A stretch of 41,211 nt of DNA, taken from positions 1 through 41,211 of the forward strand of contig NZ_MDGL01000015.1 of NCBI RefSeq assembly GCF_002742265.1, read 5' to 3'. Position 1 is the stretch's first letter; every line of letters begins with the position of its first letter. Both the position numbers and the translations under genes were made by a program. The notes under the pieces were generated by a model. The model was not told the DNA's origin. It saw only the letters and a list, made by a program, of their open reading frames with translations, and made no database searches. This stretch comes from Maribacter sp. 4G9 (GTDB lineage Bacteria; Bacteroidota; Bacteroidia; Flavobacteriales; Flavobacteriaceae). This document shows positions 25,760 to 34,058 of this stretch, in pieces.

Positions 25760-27211
25760 ATGAAATCCCTTACAACAACACTGGCTACTCTATTGCTCTT
25801 GTTCACTATCGTTCCCCTTTTTGCGCAGGAAAAGCACCACTATCAAACCGACTTTTCGCCCGAGGAATTCGGCCAACGACGGTCGCATATCCTGGAAACG
25901 ATCGGGAACAATGCCATTGCCCTAATACAAGGTTCCGGTGGCCGGCCCGGTTTCAGTGTTTTCAGACAATCCAACACCTTTTATTATTTGACAGGTTTGG
26001 AAACCGATCATGCCTATCTTCTCCTGAACGGAAAAAACAAACAGGTTACGCTCTATCTCCCCCACAGGGATGCAGGCCGTGAGGAGAGTCAAGGAAAAAT
26101 ACTATCCGCCGAGGATGAAGCGCTTGTCATGGAACTTACCGGGGTGGACCACGTAAAAGGCTATGAATTTCTTGCTTCCGACCTATTGCGCACCGGTCTC
26201 ATTAAGGCCAACGCACCTGAGCTGTTTACACCGTTAAGTCCGGCCGAAACAGGAAACGATAGCAGGGACGAACTGCTATACGGCCAGGCACGTGCCGCTG
26301 CGGATCCTTGGGACGGGAACCCCACCAAGGAGGCACTCTTTGTCCAAAAAATAACGGCACAGTTTCCCCAGTTCCAGATACGGGACCTTTCGCCCATACT
26401 TGACGCCATGCGACTCATAAAAAGTGATGTGGAAATTGCCATGATACGAAAGGCGACGCAAATTGCCGGGCTTGGCATCATGGAGGCGATGCGTTCCACC
26501 AAACCGGGCATTTATGAATATCAGTTGGATGCCGCGGCCAAATATGTCTTTCATCTGCACGGGGCCCGTGGTGATGGCTATGCCTCCATCATAGGGGGAG
26601 GGACCAATGCCTATATGGGCCACTATTTTCATAAGACCGATGTGCTTGAGGACGGTGACTTGGTGTTGATGGATTACGCACCGGATTATCGGTATTATAC
26701 CAGTGACGTAACCCGTATTTGGCCGGTAAACGGGAAATTTGACATGGCCCAAGAAGCTTTGTACAATTTTATTGTGGCCTATCGTGATGCCTTGTTCAAT
26801 TATATAAAACCGGGCGTAACCTCCAACGAGGTTTTGGATCGGGCCGCGGAGGATATGACCGAATACATCAAAGATAAACAGTTCGTGAAACCACATCATG
26901 TAAAGGCCGTACAGGAAGGCATCAAATTCAGGGGGCATTTTCAACACCCTGTGGGAATGGCGGTACACGATGTGGGCGTTGTGCGTGGGGTCCCCTTACG
27001 GGCCGGCATGGTCTTTACCATTGACCCCATGATATGGATTCCGGAAGAACGCCTGTACATTCGTATCGAAGATATGGCCCTAGTTACGGAGGATGGGGTT
27101 GAGAACCTAAGTGCCTTTGTGCCTTCCTCCATCGAAGCGGTGGAAAAGACCATCAATGAAAAAGGGTTGACGGAATTTCATCCGCCCGTAGCATTACCTT
27201 TTAAAAATTAA
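25760..27211 (+). CDS. Exported aminopeptidase P family metallopeptidase (M24)
   Basis: The 483 residues start with a signal peptide ending VPLFAQ at residue 23. The N-terminal domain (about 30-200) is the creatinase-like part with FRQSNTFYYLTGLE, as in Xaa-Pro aminopeptidases. The catalytic pita-bread domain has metal ligands D305 and D316 (MDYAPDYRYYTSDVTR), H396 (HPVGM), E437 (IRIED), with H403 in VHDVG as the likely proton shuttle. The fourth ligand position, usually Glu in TIEPG, is D422 (TIDPMIW); I recall the same change in other flavobacterial sequences. The enzyme would remove residues before proline in the periplasm. Ten bases separate it from the M1 peptidase frame, so both are likely one operon. 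Confidence 0.9.
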   Translation: MKSLTTTLATLLLLFTIVPLFAQEKHHYQTDFSPEEFGQRRSHILETIGNNAIALIQGSGGRPGFSVFRQSNTFYYLTGLETDHAYLLLNGKNKQVTLYLPHRDAGREESQGKILSAEDEALVMELTGVDHVKGYEFLASDLLRTGLIKANAPELFTPLSPAETGNDSRDELLYGQARAAADPWDGNPTKEALFVQKITAQFPQFQIRDLSPILDAMRLIKSDVEIAMIRKATQIAGLGIMEAMRSTKPGIYEYQLDAAAKYVFHLHGARGDGYASIIGGGTNAYMGHYFHKTDVLEDGDLVLMDYAPDYRYYTSDVTRIWPVNGKFDMAQEALYNFIVAYRDALFNYIKPGVTSNEVLDRAAEDMTEYIKDKQFVKPHHVKAVQEGIKFRGHFQHPVGMAVHDVGVVRGVPLRAGMVFTIDPMIWIPEERLYIRIEDMALVTEDGVENLSAFVPSSIEAVEKTINEKGLTEFHPPVALPFKN

Positions 27212-27238
27212 TTTTTCCAATTGCTGAACACAGGACCC

Positions 27239-28885
27239 ATGAAAAGAAATAGACTGTTTACACTGATTTTTATGACCCTGACGTGGTGCGGGGTTTTTGC
27301 CTTGACGGACACCTATCCTAAAAACCCGAACATTGATGCCCTAAACTACAGGTTCGAGATCAAACTATCCGATACTTCGGACGAGATCGTCTGCGAAGAG
27401 ACCCTAGACATACGCTACCTGACGGCAGGCGAAACAACCTTGCGTCTTGATCTGGTCAATGTTTCCAAAAATTTGGGCAACAAGGGCATGGAAGTGCTTT
27501 GGGTACGTTCCAACGGTTCAACCTTGACCTATACCCATGAAAATGATGTCCTTCATGTTCAGCTACCGGAGCCCTCTTCAAAGGACCAACGCACGAGCTA
27601 CACGATACACTATAAGGGGATTCCAGCTTCAGGGCTTAAAATAGCCGATAACAAATATGGGGACCGCACCTTTTTTAGTGATAATTGGCCCGATAAGGGA
27701 AGGCATTGGCTGGCCACCATAGACCACCCGTACGATAAGGCCCAATGTGAGTTTGTCGTCACGGCACCATCGCACTATCAGGTCGTTTCCAACGGACTGA
27801 AAATCGAGGAGCGGGATATGGAAGATGGCAATCGCTTGACCCATTGGAAGCAGTCGGTCCCCATCGCCTCCTGGCTTTATGTTTTGGGGGTTGCGAGGTT
27901 TGCGGTCCAGTACGTGGATGAATTCGACGGGAAATCCATTGAAACATGGGTATACCCACAGGATAGGGATGCAGGGTTTTATGACTTTGCCATTCCCACC
28001 AAAAGTACCTTGGAGTTTTATAGTGATCGCATTGGTCCTTTTTCCTATGAAAAATTGGCCAATATCCAGTCCAACAGTGTTAGCGGCGGTATGGAGGCGG
28101 CTTCGGCTATATTATATAGTGAAAACTCCGTCGTGGGCGATAGAAACGAACGATGGCGCAACGTAGTCATCCATGAAATTGCCCATCAGTGGTTCGGGAA
28201 TGCCGTAACGGAGTATGATTGGGACGATGTTTGGCTTAGCGAAGGCTTTGCTACCTATTTCACTTTGCTCTTCATTGAACACCAATACGGCCGTGACGCC
28301 TTTTTGAATGGCTTGGAAAAAAGTAAAAAGACGGTAGATGCATTTTATGAAAAGAACCCCGGCTATCGCATCGTGCATGATAATTTATCCGATATGTCCC
28401 AGGTGACCACGGTACAGACCTATCAAAAGGGCAGTTGGATCTTGCATATGCTGCGGGGCGTTGTGGGCACGGACGTATTTTGGAAAGGGATACGCTCGTA
28501 TTACCAGAAATATATGGATGCGAATGCCACAACGGGTGATTTTCAGCGGGAAATGGAAGATGCATCGGGCATGGACCTTGAAGCTTTCTTTGATCAATGG
28601 TTGTACAAACCAGGAACCTTACAGCTCAGGGGCACTTGGGAGTTTGATCCAAAAAATAAGGAGGTGAAAGTCTGGCTAGACCAAGTACAGAACGATGGCA
28701 GCCTCTTTAAAATGCCCTTGGAGATCGGTGTATATGGTGCTTCGGATAAACAACAGGTCATCAAAACGATATCGGTGGACAAACAATCGGACACATTCAC
28801 ATTTCCGATAGATTTTACGCCTGAAAAGGTAGTGCTTGACCCCAATTACTGGGTACTCATGGAAGCCGATTTTTCCAAAAAGTAA
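27239..28885 (+). CDS. Exported M1 family metallopeptidase (aminopeptidase N-like)
   Basis: The start at 27239 (MKRNRLFTLIFMTLTWCGVFA) gives a clean signal peptide; an ATG six codons upstream adds residues that do not fit one. The 548-residue protein has the zinc site H312-E313-xx-H316 with E335 (WLSEGFATYF) and a substrate-binding GGMEA motif (283-287) in place of GAMEN. The N-terminal beta domain and the thermolysin-like domain are complete; the length shows that the large helical C-terminal domain of classical M1 enzymes is absent, with only a short barrel (GTLQLRGTWEFDPKN onward), as in many Bacteroidota relatives. Follows the M24 gene in a likely peptide-degradation operon. Its stop codon lies inside inverted repeat copy B. 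Confidence 0.9.
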   Translation: MKRNRLFTLIFMTLTWCGVFALTDTYPKNPNIDALNYRFEIKLSDTSDEIVCEETLDIRYLTAGETTLRLDLVNVSKNLGNKGMEVLWVRSNGSTLTYTHENDVLHVQLPEPSSKDQRTSYTIHYKGIPASGLKIADNKYGDRTFFSDNWPDKGRHWLATIDHPYDKAQCEFVVTAPSHYQVVSNGLKIEERDMEDGNRLTHWKQSVPIASWLYVLGVARFAVQYVDEFDGKSIETWVYPQDRDAGFYDFAIPTKSTLEFYSDRIGPFSYEKLANIQSNSVSGGMEAASAILYSENSVVGDRNERWRNVVIHEIAHQWFGNAVTEYDWDDVWLSEGFATYFTLLFIEHQYGRDAFLNGLEKSKKTVDAFYEKNPGYRIVHDNLSDMSQVTTVQTYQKGSWILHMLRGVVGTDVFWKGIRSYYQKYMDANATTGDFQREMEDASGMDLEAFFDQWLYKPGTLQLRGTWEFDPKNKEVKVWLDQVQNDGSLFKMPLEIGVYGASDKQQVIKTISVDKQSDTFTFPIDFTPEKVVLDPNYWVLMEADFSKK

Positions 28886-29007
28886 ACTACCTCGGGGCAA
28901 GCCCACGAGGCATTCGCTGGAAACAAATTTTTAATTTAGAGGCCTGCCCGACAAGCATTCAGGCGGGCAAGCCTCGGAGTATTAAACCCTTTGGCGGTGC
29001 CAATAAA
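28880..29007 (+). repeat. Inverted repeat copy B, paired with 18694-18796
   Basis: It starts in the last codons of the M1 gene (AAGTAAACTACCTCGG) and ends at GGTGCCAATAAA. Relative to copy A it carries a 25 bp insertion that creates a GCCCG/CGGGC hairpin. The stop codon of the M1 peptidase is shared with the repeat. The element forms a strong hairpin by itself (CCTCGGGGC and GCCTCGG arms) and may end transcription. Confidence 0.85.
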
Positions 29008-29055
29008 TTGGAACAACACATTGGCCCAGATCCTGAAACGCAACGTGCTTTAGAT

Positions 29056-29931
29056 TTAATCTGAATCTACGTTTTCCTTATGGGTAAAACCACCATGGAG
29101 CATTACGCCGGAAGTGTAGAGTATGACTGCAATAACGACCCATCGCAGCACATCCAACGGTAATGATTTAACCACAAAGGCAGCAAGGCCCACGGCCACG
29201 ATGCCCGGAATGGCCATGGCAACGGCCGCCTTTCTGTTATAGGCCTTTTCCCGAATAAATCGTACCGAGGCCGGGGGCATCAAGAAAGCGCAAGAGCCCA
29301 TCATAATGGGAAAAGCCACTTGGGGCGACATTCCCAAAGCAAATACCAAGGCCATACAAGGCGCATACAGGCCAATGCCCGCCGTCATCAAAGCGCCCAA
29401 ACCAAAATTCGCAATAAGGGCAATGACCAATTTTGTACCGGTGAGCCCTATGGCCTCTCCCCCGCCCTGTATCCAATCCAGGCTCGTGGCCATCATGAAA
29501 AAAGCGGTGACCAAAAGGGCAAAACCCATCACCAACCGTATCTTTTTTTCGGACATCTTGGCCACGATTCCCGCACCCAAAACAGCCCCTAATGCCGCTG
29601 AGATGAACATGGTTACCAAGGTGATCGGCTCCACCTCGATAATGGTAATAAAAATCAGTGCCTGAAAAAGTACGGGTAGCGTATTGGCCACGTTCATGGT
29701 TCCCGGGATATGCTTGTCCTTCGTTTGTTTCGTGAATTTTAAAAGGGCCGTTTGCGGCGCAAAGGCACCAATGCCCAAAACATCAAAAAAATTGACCACA
29801 AAACCAATAACGGAAGTCTTTAGCCAGCTACTATCCTCCAGGGAGGTTCTATGTGCCCAAAAGTCCCTTGCCAAGACAATGGAAAACCAAATCCCTAAAG
29901 CTGCCAAAGACACCCAGAGTACTGTAATCAT
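29056..29931 (-). CDS. TauE/SafE family transporter (sulfite/organic anion exporter type)
   Basis: The 291 residues contain about eight hydrophobic segments and the two repeated halves of the TauE/SafE fold: GFVVNFFDVLGIGAFA near residue 50 and FGLGALMTAGIGLYAP near 195. Members move sulfite, sulfoacetate or other small anions across the inner membrane; substrate is not predictable. It starts about 70 bp after the end of the L-serine dehydratase gene on the same strand, so it may belong to that transcript, although no direct biochemical link is evident. Confidence 0.8.
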   Translation of the reverse strand: MITVLWVSLAALGIWFSIVLARDFWAHRTSLEDSSWLKTSVIGFVVNFFDVLGIGAFAPQTALLKFTKQTKDKHIPGTMNVANTLPVLFQALIFITIIEVEPITLVTMFISAALGAVLGAGIVAKMSEKKIRLVMGFALLVTAFFMMATSLDWIQGGGEAIGLTGTKLVIALIANFGLGALMTAGIGLYAPCMALVFALGMSPQVAFPIMMGSCAFLMPPASVRFIREKAYNRKAAVAMAIPGIVAVGLAAFVVKSLPLDVLRWVVIAVILYTSGVMLHGGFTHKENVDSD

Positions 29932-30004
29932 ACTATATTTATTTAGGACCTAGACCCCTTGATATGCGGTGAACACTGTAAAAAATGGATAATGGAATAA
30001 ATTT

Positions 30005-31594
30005 CTAACACACCTTAAAAAAGGTTTTGTTCGTATTCAACTCCCCGTTTGCCAGCTTTGCTTCGATTTCCTTGGCCGTTTTTGTAATGGCCAGTCCCCC
30101 CAGACCCGTGCAGCATAAGGTATTGGGCATGGCATCGCCCACTCGTTTCATGGTTTCAATAACTTCATCCAACGGGATAAGGTGGTCATAGTCGGATAAG
30201 GCCATATTTGCACAAGAAATGGCATTCGTGGCGGCCATGACGTTTCTATTTAGACAGGGTGCTTCCACACGATCGGCGATCATATCGCACACCATGCCCA
30301 AGCTGGATTGCAGGGCCATGGAGGCTGCCGAGAGCGATTGCCGTAACGAACCTCCTTTCAAGACTACGATACCCGCAGCGGCCATTCCCGAACCCGAACC
30401 GCATTCGGCCATGCAACCGCCAACTTCTGCGGCAAACGTGGCATGTGCAGCAATGAAAACGCCGATCATCCCAGCGGCCAACATTCCCTTTACCAGTTCA
30501 TCCTCTGAAAGTCCCAATATTTTTCCAATGCCCAAAATTGCCCCAGGCAACGCACCGCAGGAACCTGCCGTTGGGGCCGCAACGATTACACCCATGGAAC
30601 TTTTTACCTCCATCATGGCCGAGGTATAGAGAATCACTTGGTTCAGTACATCGCCTTCCACCAATTTTTTACCGTCCATCCGTTCCTGAAACGTAAGGGA
30701 TTGCGGACCAAGAATACGATCGGCATACTCCGTTCCTTTTAGTCCCTGGGCAATGGCATGTTGCATGATTTTTACAATGGAACGCATTTTCTCAAAAACT
30801 TCCGCCTCGGAAATATGGCCCCTCATGCTTTCATAAACCAGTGCCAACTCCCATAATTCAAGATTTTTATCGGCATTATAGTCCAACATTTCATTACAAG
30901 TGATAAAAGGGACCTGGAGGTCTTTTCTTGCCAGTACCGGAAGTACAGGGTTCAATTTTTTAATAAAAAGAACCTCCTTCAACTCCAAAAGTGATACCTC
31001 GAGATCCTTTGGAATAAACCGATTTGACTTGACTTCAACAAACCCTGCATCCCCATCCCGATAGGCAATTTCATCACAGGCAAAGGACTTTTCAACTTGA
31101 GAGATAATGGCTGAGGGCGATGTACAATAAATCAAGGTCTGATAATAGTCCCCGGCCATTGAAACGTGGGCCCCATCTATTTCCTGTACCTCGATCATGC
31201 CTCCCCCGGTGGAAATTGCCGTGAGCCTTCGGGTCTCCTTCGCGTTTTTGAGGGTAATTTTGTACGTATTTGGATGCGTGGCCCCAATTGGATGAATATC
31301 AATTTTTATGGCAATACCCGCTTCATCGATTGCCTTTAGGTAATTGGGCAAACGTTCATCGTCCGCTTCCCAGCCCATAAATCCGCCGAACAAACCCATG
31401 TCCGAACCTTGACCCTTATGCGTGGTGGCCAAGGAACCATTGGGGTCAAATTCAATGTAGACCTCTTGGATGTCCCCATCCATAAGGTCAAGACAGAGCC
31501 TGCCTATACGAAGCGAAGCCGCACAATGCGAACTTGAGGGGCCTCGCATAACGGGGCCGATTACGTCATTGAATATACTAGGATATGTTTTCAT
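30005..31594 (-). CDS. sdaA: L-serine ammonia-lyase, iron-sulfur type, single chain
   Basis: The enzyme turns L-serine into pyruvate and ammonia using a 4Fe-4S cluster. The N-terminal beta domain begins IFNDVIGPVMRGPSSSHCAASLRIG, the usual GPSSSH motif. The C-terminal alpha domain has the cluster cysteine regions TAGSCGALPGA, GGCMAECGSGSG and GMVCDMIADRVEAPCLNRN. At 529 residues it is about 60 longer than the common single-chain form; the extra material seems to sit between the two domains (about residues 210-290). Amino acids from the neighbouring exported peptidases could supply it. The histidine kinase gene ends 94 bp upstream and the TauE/SafE gene follows. A frameshifted copy of its 5' end lies at 33260-33316. 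Confidence 0.92.
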   Translation of the reverse strand: MKTYPSIFNDVIGPVMRGPSSSHCAASLRIGRLCLDLMDGDIQEVYIEFDPNGSLATTHKGQGSDMGLFGGFMGWEADDERLPNYLKAIDEAGIAIKIDIHPIGATHPNTYKITLKNAKETRRLTAISTGGGMIEVQEIDGAHVSMAGDYYQTLIYCTSPSAIISQVEKSFACDEIAYRDGDAGFVEVKSNRFIPKDLEVSLLELKEVLFIKKLNPVLPVLARKDLQVPFITCNEMLDYNADKNLELWELALVYESMRGHISEAEVFEKMRSIVKIMQHAIAQGLKGTEYADRILGPQSLTFQERMDGKKLVEGDVLNQVILYTSAMMEVKSSMGVIVAAPTAGSCGALPGAILGIGKILGLSEDELVKGMLAAGMIGVFIAAHATFAAEVGGCMAECGSGSGMAAAGIVVLKGGSLRQSLSAASMALQSSLGMVCDMIADRVEAPCLNRNVMAATNAISCANMALSDYDHLIPLDEVIETMKRVGDAMPNTLCCTGLGGLAITKTAKEIEAKLANGELNTNKTFFKVC

Positions 31595-31688
31595 GCGATG
31601 TTTCCTTAGAAGGTTTGCAAATCAAGTGTTTATAAAGATAAACGGAAATTTCCCACTATGGAAAAAAGAATGAAGGAACCTTTACGGG

Positions 31689-33041
31689 CTAACCCAATGC
31701 GGCGGGTAGCGTAAAGTAAAAGGTAGTGCCTCTGCCCTCTTCACTTTGCAGCCAAATGCTGCCCTTGTAGTGGTGCACAATTTTCTTTACGATGGACAGC
31801 CCTATGCCAGAGGATGCATTGTTATGGTCCAGTTTGTTGAACACTTGGAATATCCGCTCAAAATGGTCCGGATGGATGCCCATGCCATTATCTTTTATAA
31901 AGAATTCATTCACTCCCTCCCTTTCAGAGTGCCCAATAGTAATTTTTCCTTTGGGTTTGTCGCTGTATTTAATGGCGTTTTGTATCAAGTTTTGGAACAG
32001 TTGCTTAAAACGCCAATCGTTGCCATACATACGGGGCCATGATTTCTGTAGGTGGATATGAATGTGCGCCGGCACCAATAGCGTTTCCAGCACATCCTCC
32101 AAGAGGGCCTTGAGATCAATGTCCCGATCGGCCGTGGTAAGCTTGTCTATGGTTGCATAGTCCAAGATGCCTTTGATAAGATGGTCCATCTTTTCCACGT
32201 TCTGCTGTACTTGGTATAGTGGCTTTAGGGCGCTTTCCGTTAAGGTAGTTTTATGGTCGTCCAAAAACCAGGTGATCAAGGTATAAATATTGATCAAGGG
32301 CGCCTTGAGGTCATGGGAGACCGCGTGGGCATATTCGTTCAATTCCTGGTTCTGTTGGGAGAGGTGTTGCAACAGTTCCTCCTTTTTGGCCTCTTGCTCT
32401 GCAATACGCTCCTCACTTTCCTTGCGCAACAGAACGTTCACTAGCATGTTGGCATAGACAAAGAGGATGTCCTGTTCATTCTGGGAGTATTGATTGATCT
32501 TCCGTACGGAATCAAAGCCTATAAATCCAATGAGCTCATTATTTTTTATCTCTGGGATGGTGATCAAACTTTTGATGCCCTGGGGCTCCAAGATGGCGCG
32601 TAGCCCAAACTCCCCATCCTGGGGCAGTTGGGAAACATCTTCCACATAAAAGGGCCTGCCCATGCGGTGCGCCTGCAACCACTGTGGGATGAAGTCCACC
32701 GGTATATTCTGTAAATTGTGTATCTCAGGCTCAATACCTTGGGCGCACCATTCATAGGTGTTGCTGGTGGTGTTGGCGGTAAAGTCATAGGAGAAGATAT
32801 AGCTGCGGTCCGCCTCTACAAACTCTCCGATCTGTTGTAGGGATTTTTGGATGAGCCTATCAATGTCCGAGACATCTGCGTTGATGTATTGGGTGGAGAT
32901 GCTCATCAACAGGTTTTGAAAACGCAGTTGGCGTTCTATGATCTTGTCCTTTTCCAGTTGGTCCTCACCCAGTCCCCCGCCAAGGGCTGTGGTCACCATC
33001 TGGGACTTTTTGTCCATAGGACCTGTTAGTTCTTCTTTCAT
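31689..33041 (-). CDS. Cytoplasmic GAF-domain sensor histidine kinase, orphan
   Basis: The 450 residues have no membrane segment. Residues about 40-205 are a GAF-type sensor domain (FVEADRSYIFSYDF, LITIPEIKNNELIGFIGFDSVR). A coiled-coil linker (about 205-235) leads to the HisKA helix with the phospho-acceptor H243 (AVSHDLKAPL). The ATPase domain has the N box QNLIQNAIKYSD, the G1 box DNGMGI and the G2 box SSGIGLSIVKK. The family senses small molecules or light through GAF; the ligand is unknown. No response regulator lies next to it, so the partner must be elsewhere. It could be co-transcribed with the serine dehydratase 94 bp downstream. Confidence 0.9.
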   Translation of the reverse strand: MKEELTGPMDKKSQMVTTALGGGLGEDQLEKDKIIERQLRFQNLLMSISTQYINADVSDIDRLIQKSLQQIGEFVEADRSYIFSYDFTANTTSNTYEWCAQGIEPEIHNLQNIPVDFIPQWLQAHRMGRPFYVEDVSQLPQDGEFGLRAILEPQGIKSLITIPEIKNNELIGFIGFDSVRKINQYSQNEQDILFVYANMLVNVLLRKESEERIAEQEAKKEELLQHLSQQNQELNEYAHAVSHDLKAPLINIYTLITWFLDDHKTTLTESALKPLYQVQQNVEKMDHLIKGILDYATIDKLTTADRDIDLKALLEDVLETLLVPAHIHIHLQKSWPRMYGNDWRFKQLFQNLIQNAIKYSDKPKGKITIGHSEREGVNEFFIKDNGMGIHPDHFERIFQVFNKLDHNNASSGIGLSIVKKIVHHYKGSIWLQSEEGRGTTFYFTLPAALG

Positions 33042-33259
33042 GCTGTTGGGAGGATGAAATCCTTGTCGGTTGATTCTTACATGAATTTAACTTAATTACC
33101 GACGTATTATTGTATAAAAAGGCATTGAAAAAGGTTATCGGCGCCAGTGCCTTTTTCCGCCCCCCAACAAAGGTGCTTAAACCTTACCCTGGGCAAAGTC
33201 GAGTACCTGGCTTACCCCAATGCCATTTTCGCCCCTCTCGCTTATTGAAGAGCTTATCT

Positions 33260-33316
33260 GGCCCTCGCATAACGGGACCCAAGGACGTCATTAAAAATAT
33301 TAGGAGAATTTTGCAT
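33260..33316 (-). pseudogene. Frameshifted remnant of an sdaA 5' end
   Basis: From the ATG at 33316 the minus strand reads MQNSPNIFNDV, matching MKTYPSIFNDV of the intact serine dehydratase. One extra base follows; after correcting for it the frame reads GPVMRGP as in the intact protein, and the similarity then stops. At DNA level the block around CCGTTATGCGAGG is identical in both. The parent start lies 1.7 kb away, beyond the histidine kinase gene. Confidence 0.75.
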
Positions 33317-33382
33317 CTAAGGATTTTTTTAGTAATTGAAGATTGTTATTACTGAAGTAGATAAATGGGTCTTTCCAAATCA

Positions 33383-33496
33383 TTAGTGGATATTTTGATG
33401 TTTTTAGTAGTGCTAAATACTTCATATTGGTTTCATTTTAATGCCAAAAAGAAATCATATGAACCATTTACTAAATAGTGAAGTATTTCACAATGG
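33383..33496 (+). pseudogene. Diverged copy of the GEHPSG-lipoprotein leader and first codons
   Basis: Here TTAGTGGATATTTT, then AAATACTTCATATTGGTTT, then TATTTCACAATG occur in the same order and nearly the same spacing (101 against 106 bp) as TTAGTAGGGGATATTTT, AAATGCTTAACATGAATTT and TATTTCACAATG at 33680-33797, which precede and enter the real gene. The frame over the copy reads VKYFTMALAII against LKYFTMSMLLC, then meets a stop. The match is weak between the anchor blocks, so the call is tentative. Confidence 0.35.
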
Positions 33497-33761
33497 CCTT
33501 AGCAATTATTACCTTTATATTATAAGAATTTTCACGATTAAAACGTACTGAAATTGGTGGCATCAATTAAGCTCATGACACTATCAAAATAGGAAAGGCC
33601 ATTTGAGGTCATCATTAAAGAAATAAATGATTTTGGGATTCTTCTTTTATCCTAGGAACAAATCAGTCATATTAACCACTTAGTAGGGGATATTTTACTA
33701 CTTTTAAATAAATCAAATGCTTAACATGAATTTGATAATTTATCACTAAAAACAATTTATT

Positions 33762-34058
33762 ATGATACGATTAAAAGGACTAAAATATTTCACAATGTCG
33801 ATGTTGCTATGCTGCTTTATTTCTGCAGGGGCATTGACCTCTTGCCGAGATGAAAAAAAGAAAGAGAATACAGAAGAGCAGGCGGAACACCCTGAAGCTG
33901 GCGAGCATCCAACGGATGATACCGAAGCTGAAGGAGAACACCCAAGTGGTGGTGAACACCCAAGTGGTGGTGAACACCCAAGTGGTGGTGAGCATCCTGA
34001 AGGTGGTGAACATCCTGAAGGTGGTGAACATCCTTCTAAGGATTCCGTATCAGGGTAA
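33762..34058 (+). CDS. Small lipoprotein with six GEHPSG/GEHPEG repeats
   Basis: The 98 residues start with a signal peptide and lipobox GALTSC28. An acidic linker (about 30-55) is followed by six consecutive hexapeptides of the form G-E-H-P-S/E-G at residues 57-92, encoded by an 18 bp tandem repeat at 33932-34033. Regularly spaced His and Glu suggest binding of divalent metal ions such as zinc, copper or nickel; this is an inference from composition. No other domain exists. The gene runs convergent to the transglutaminase-like gene and their 3' ends overlap by 9 bp. Codon repeats make strain-to-strain variation in repeat number likely. Confidence 0.75.
   Translation: MIRLKGLKYFTMSMLLCCFISAGALTSCRDEKKKENTEEQAEHPEAGEHPTDDTEAEGEHPSGGEHPSGGEHPSGGEHPEGGEHPEGGEHPSKDSVSG
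33932..34033 (+). repeat. 18 bp coding tandem repeat, about six units
   Basis: The unit GGTGAACACCCAAGTGGT encodes G-E-H-P-S-G. Three near-identical units with CACCCAAGT are followed by units with CATCCTGAAG. The within-block identity is high enough to suggest recent expansion. It lies wholly inside the small lipoprotein gene. Confidence 0.85.

Larger units (their letters stand above)
33042..33761. other. 720 bp intergenic region with a broken sdaA 5' end and a duplicated leader
   Basis: Besides the sdaA remnant (33260-33316) and the duplicated leader (33383-33496), this gap has one copy of the window's hairpin repeat family near 33185-33206. A 37-codon frame starts at 33365 but has no features of a gene. 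The GEHPSG lipoprotein gene's own promoter should lie in 33650-33761. I see no terminator or RNA gene. Confidence 0.5.

Noticed and set aside
33365..33478. 37-codon frame starting MGLSKSLVDILMFLVVL
   Set aside because: It lies in the duplicated leader area, has no family or neighbour support, and is short enough to be chance.
33932..34033. CRISPR-like tandem array
   Set aside because: The 18 bp units are contiguous without spacers and stay in frame as GEHPSG repeats, so this is a coding repeat.
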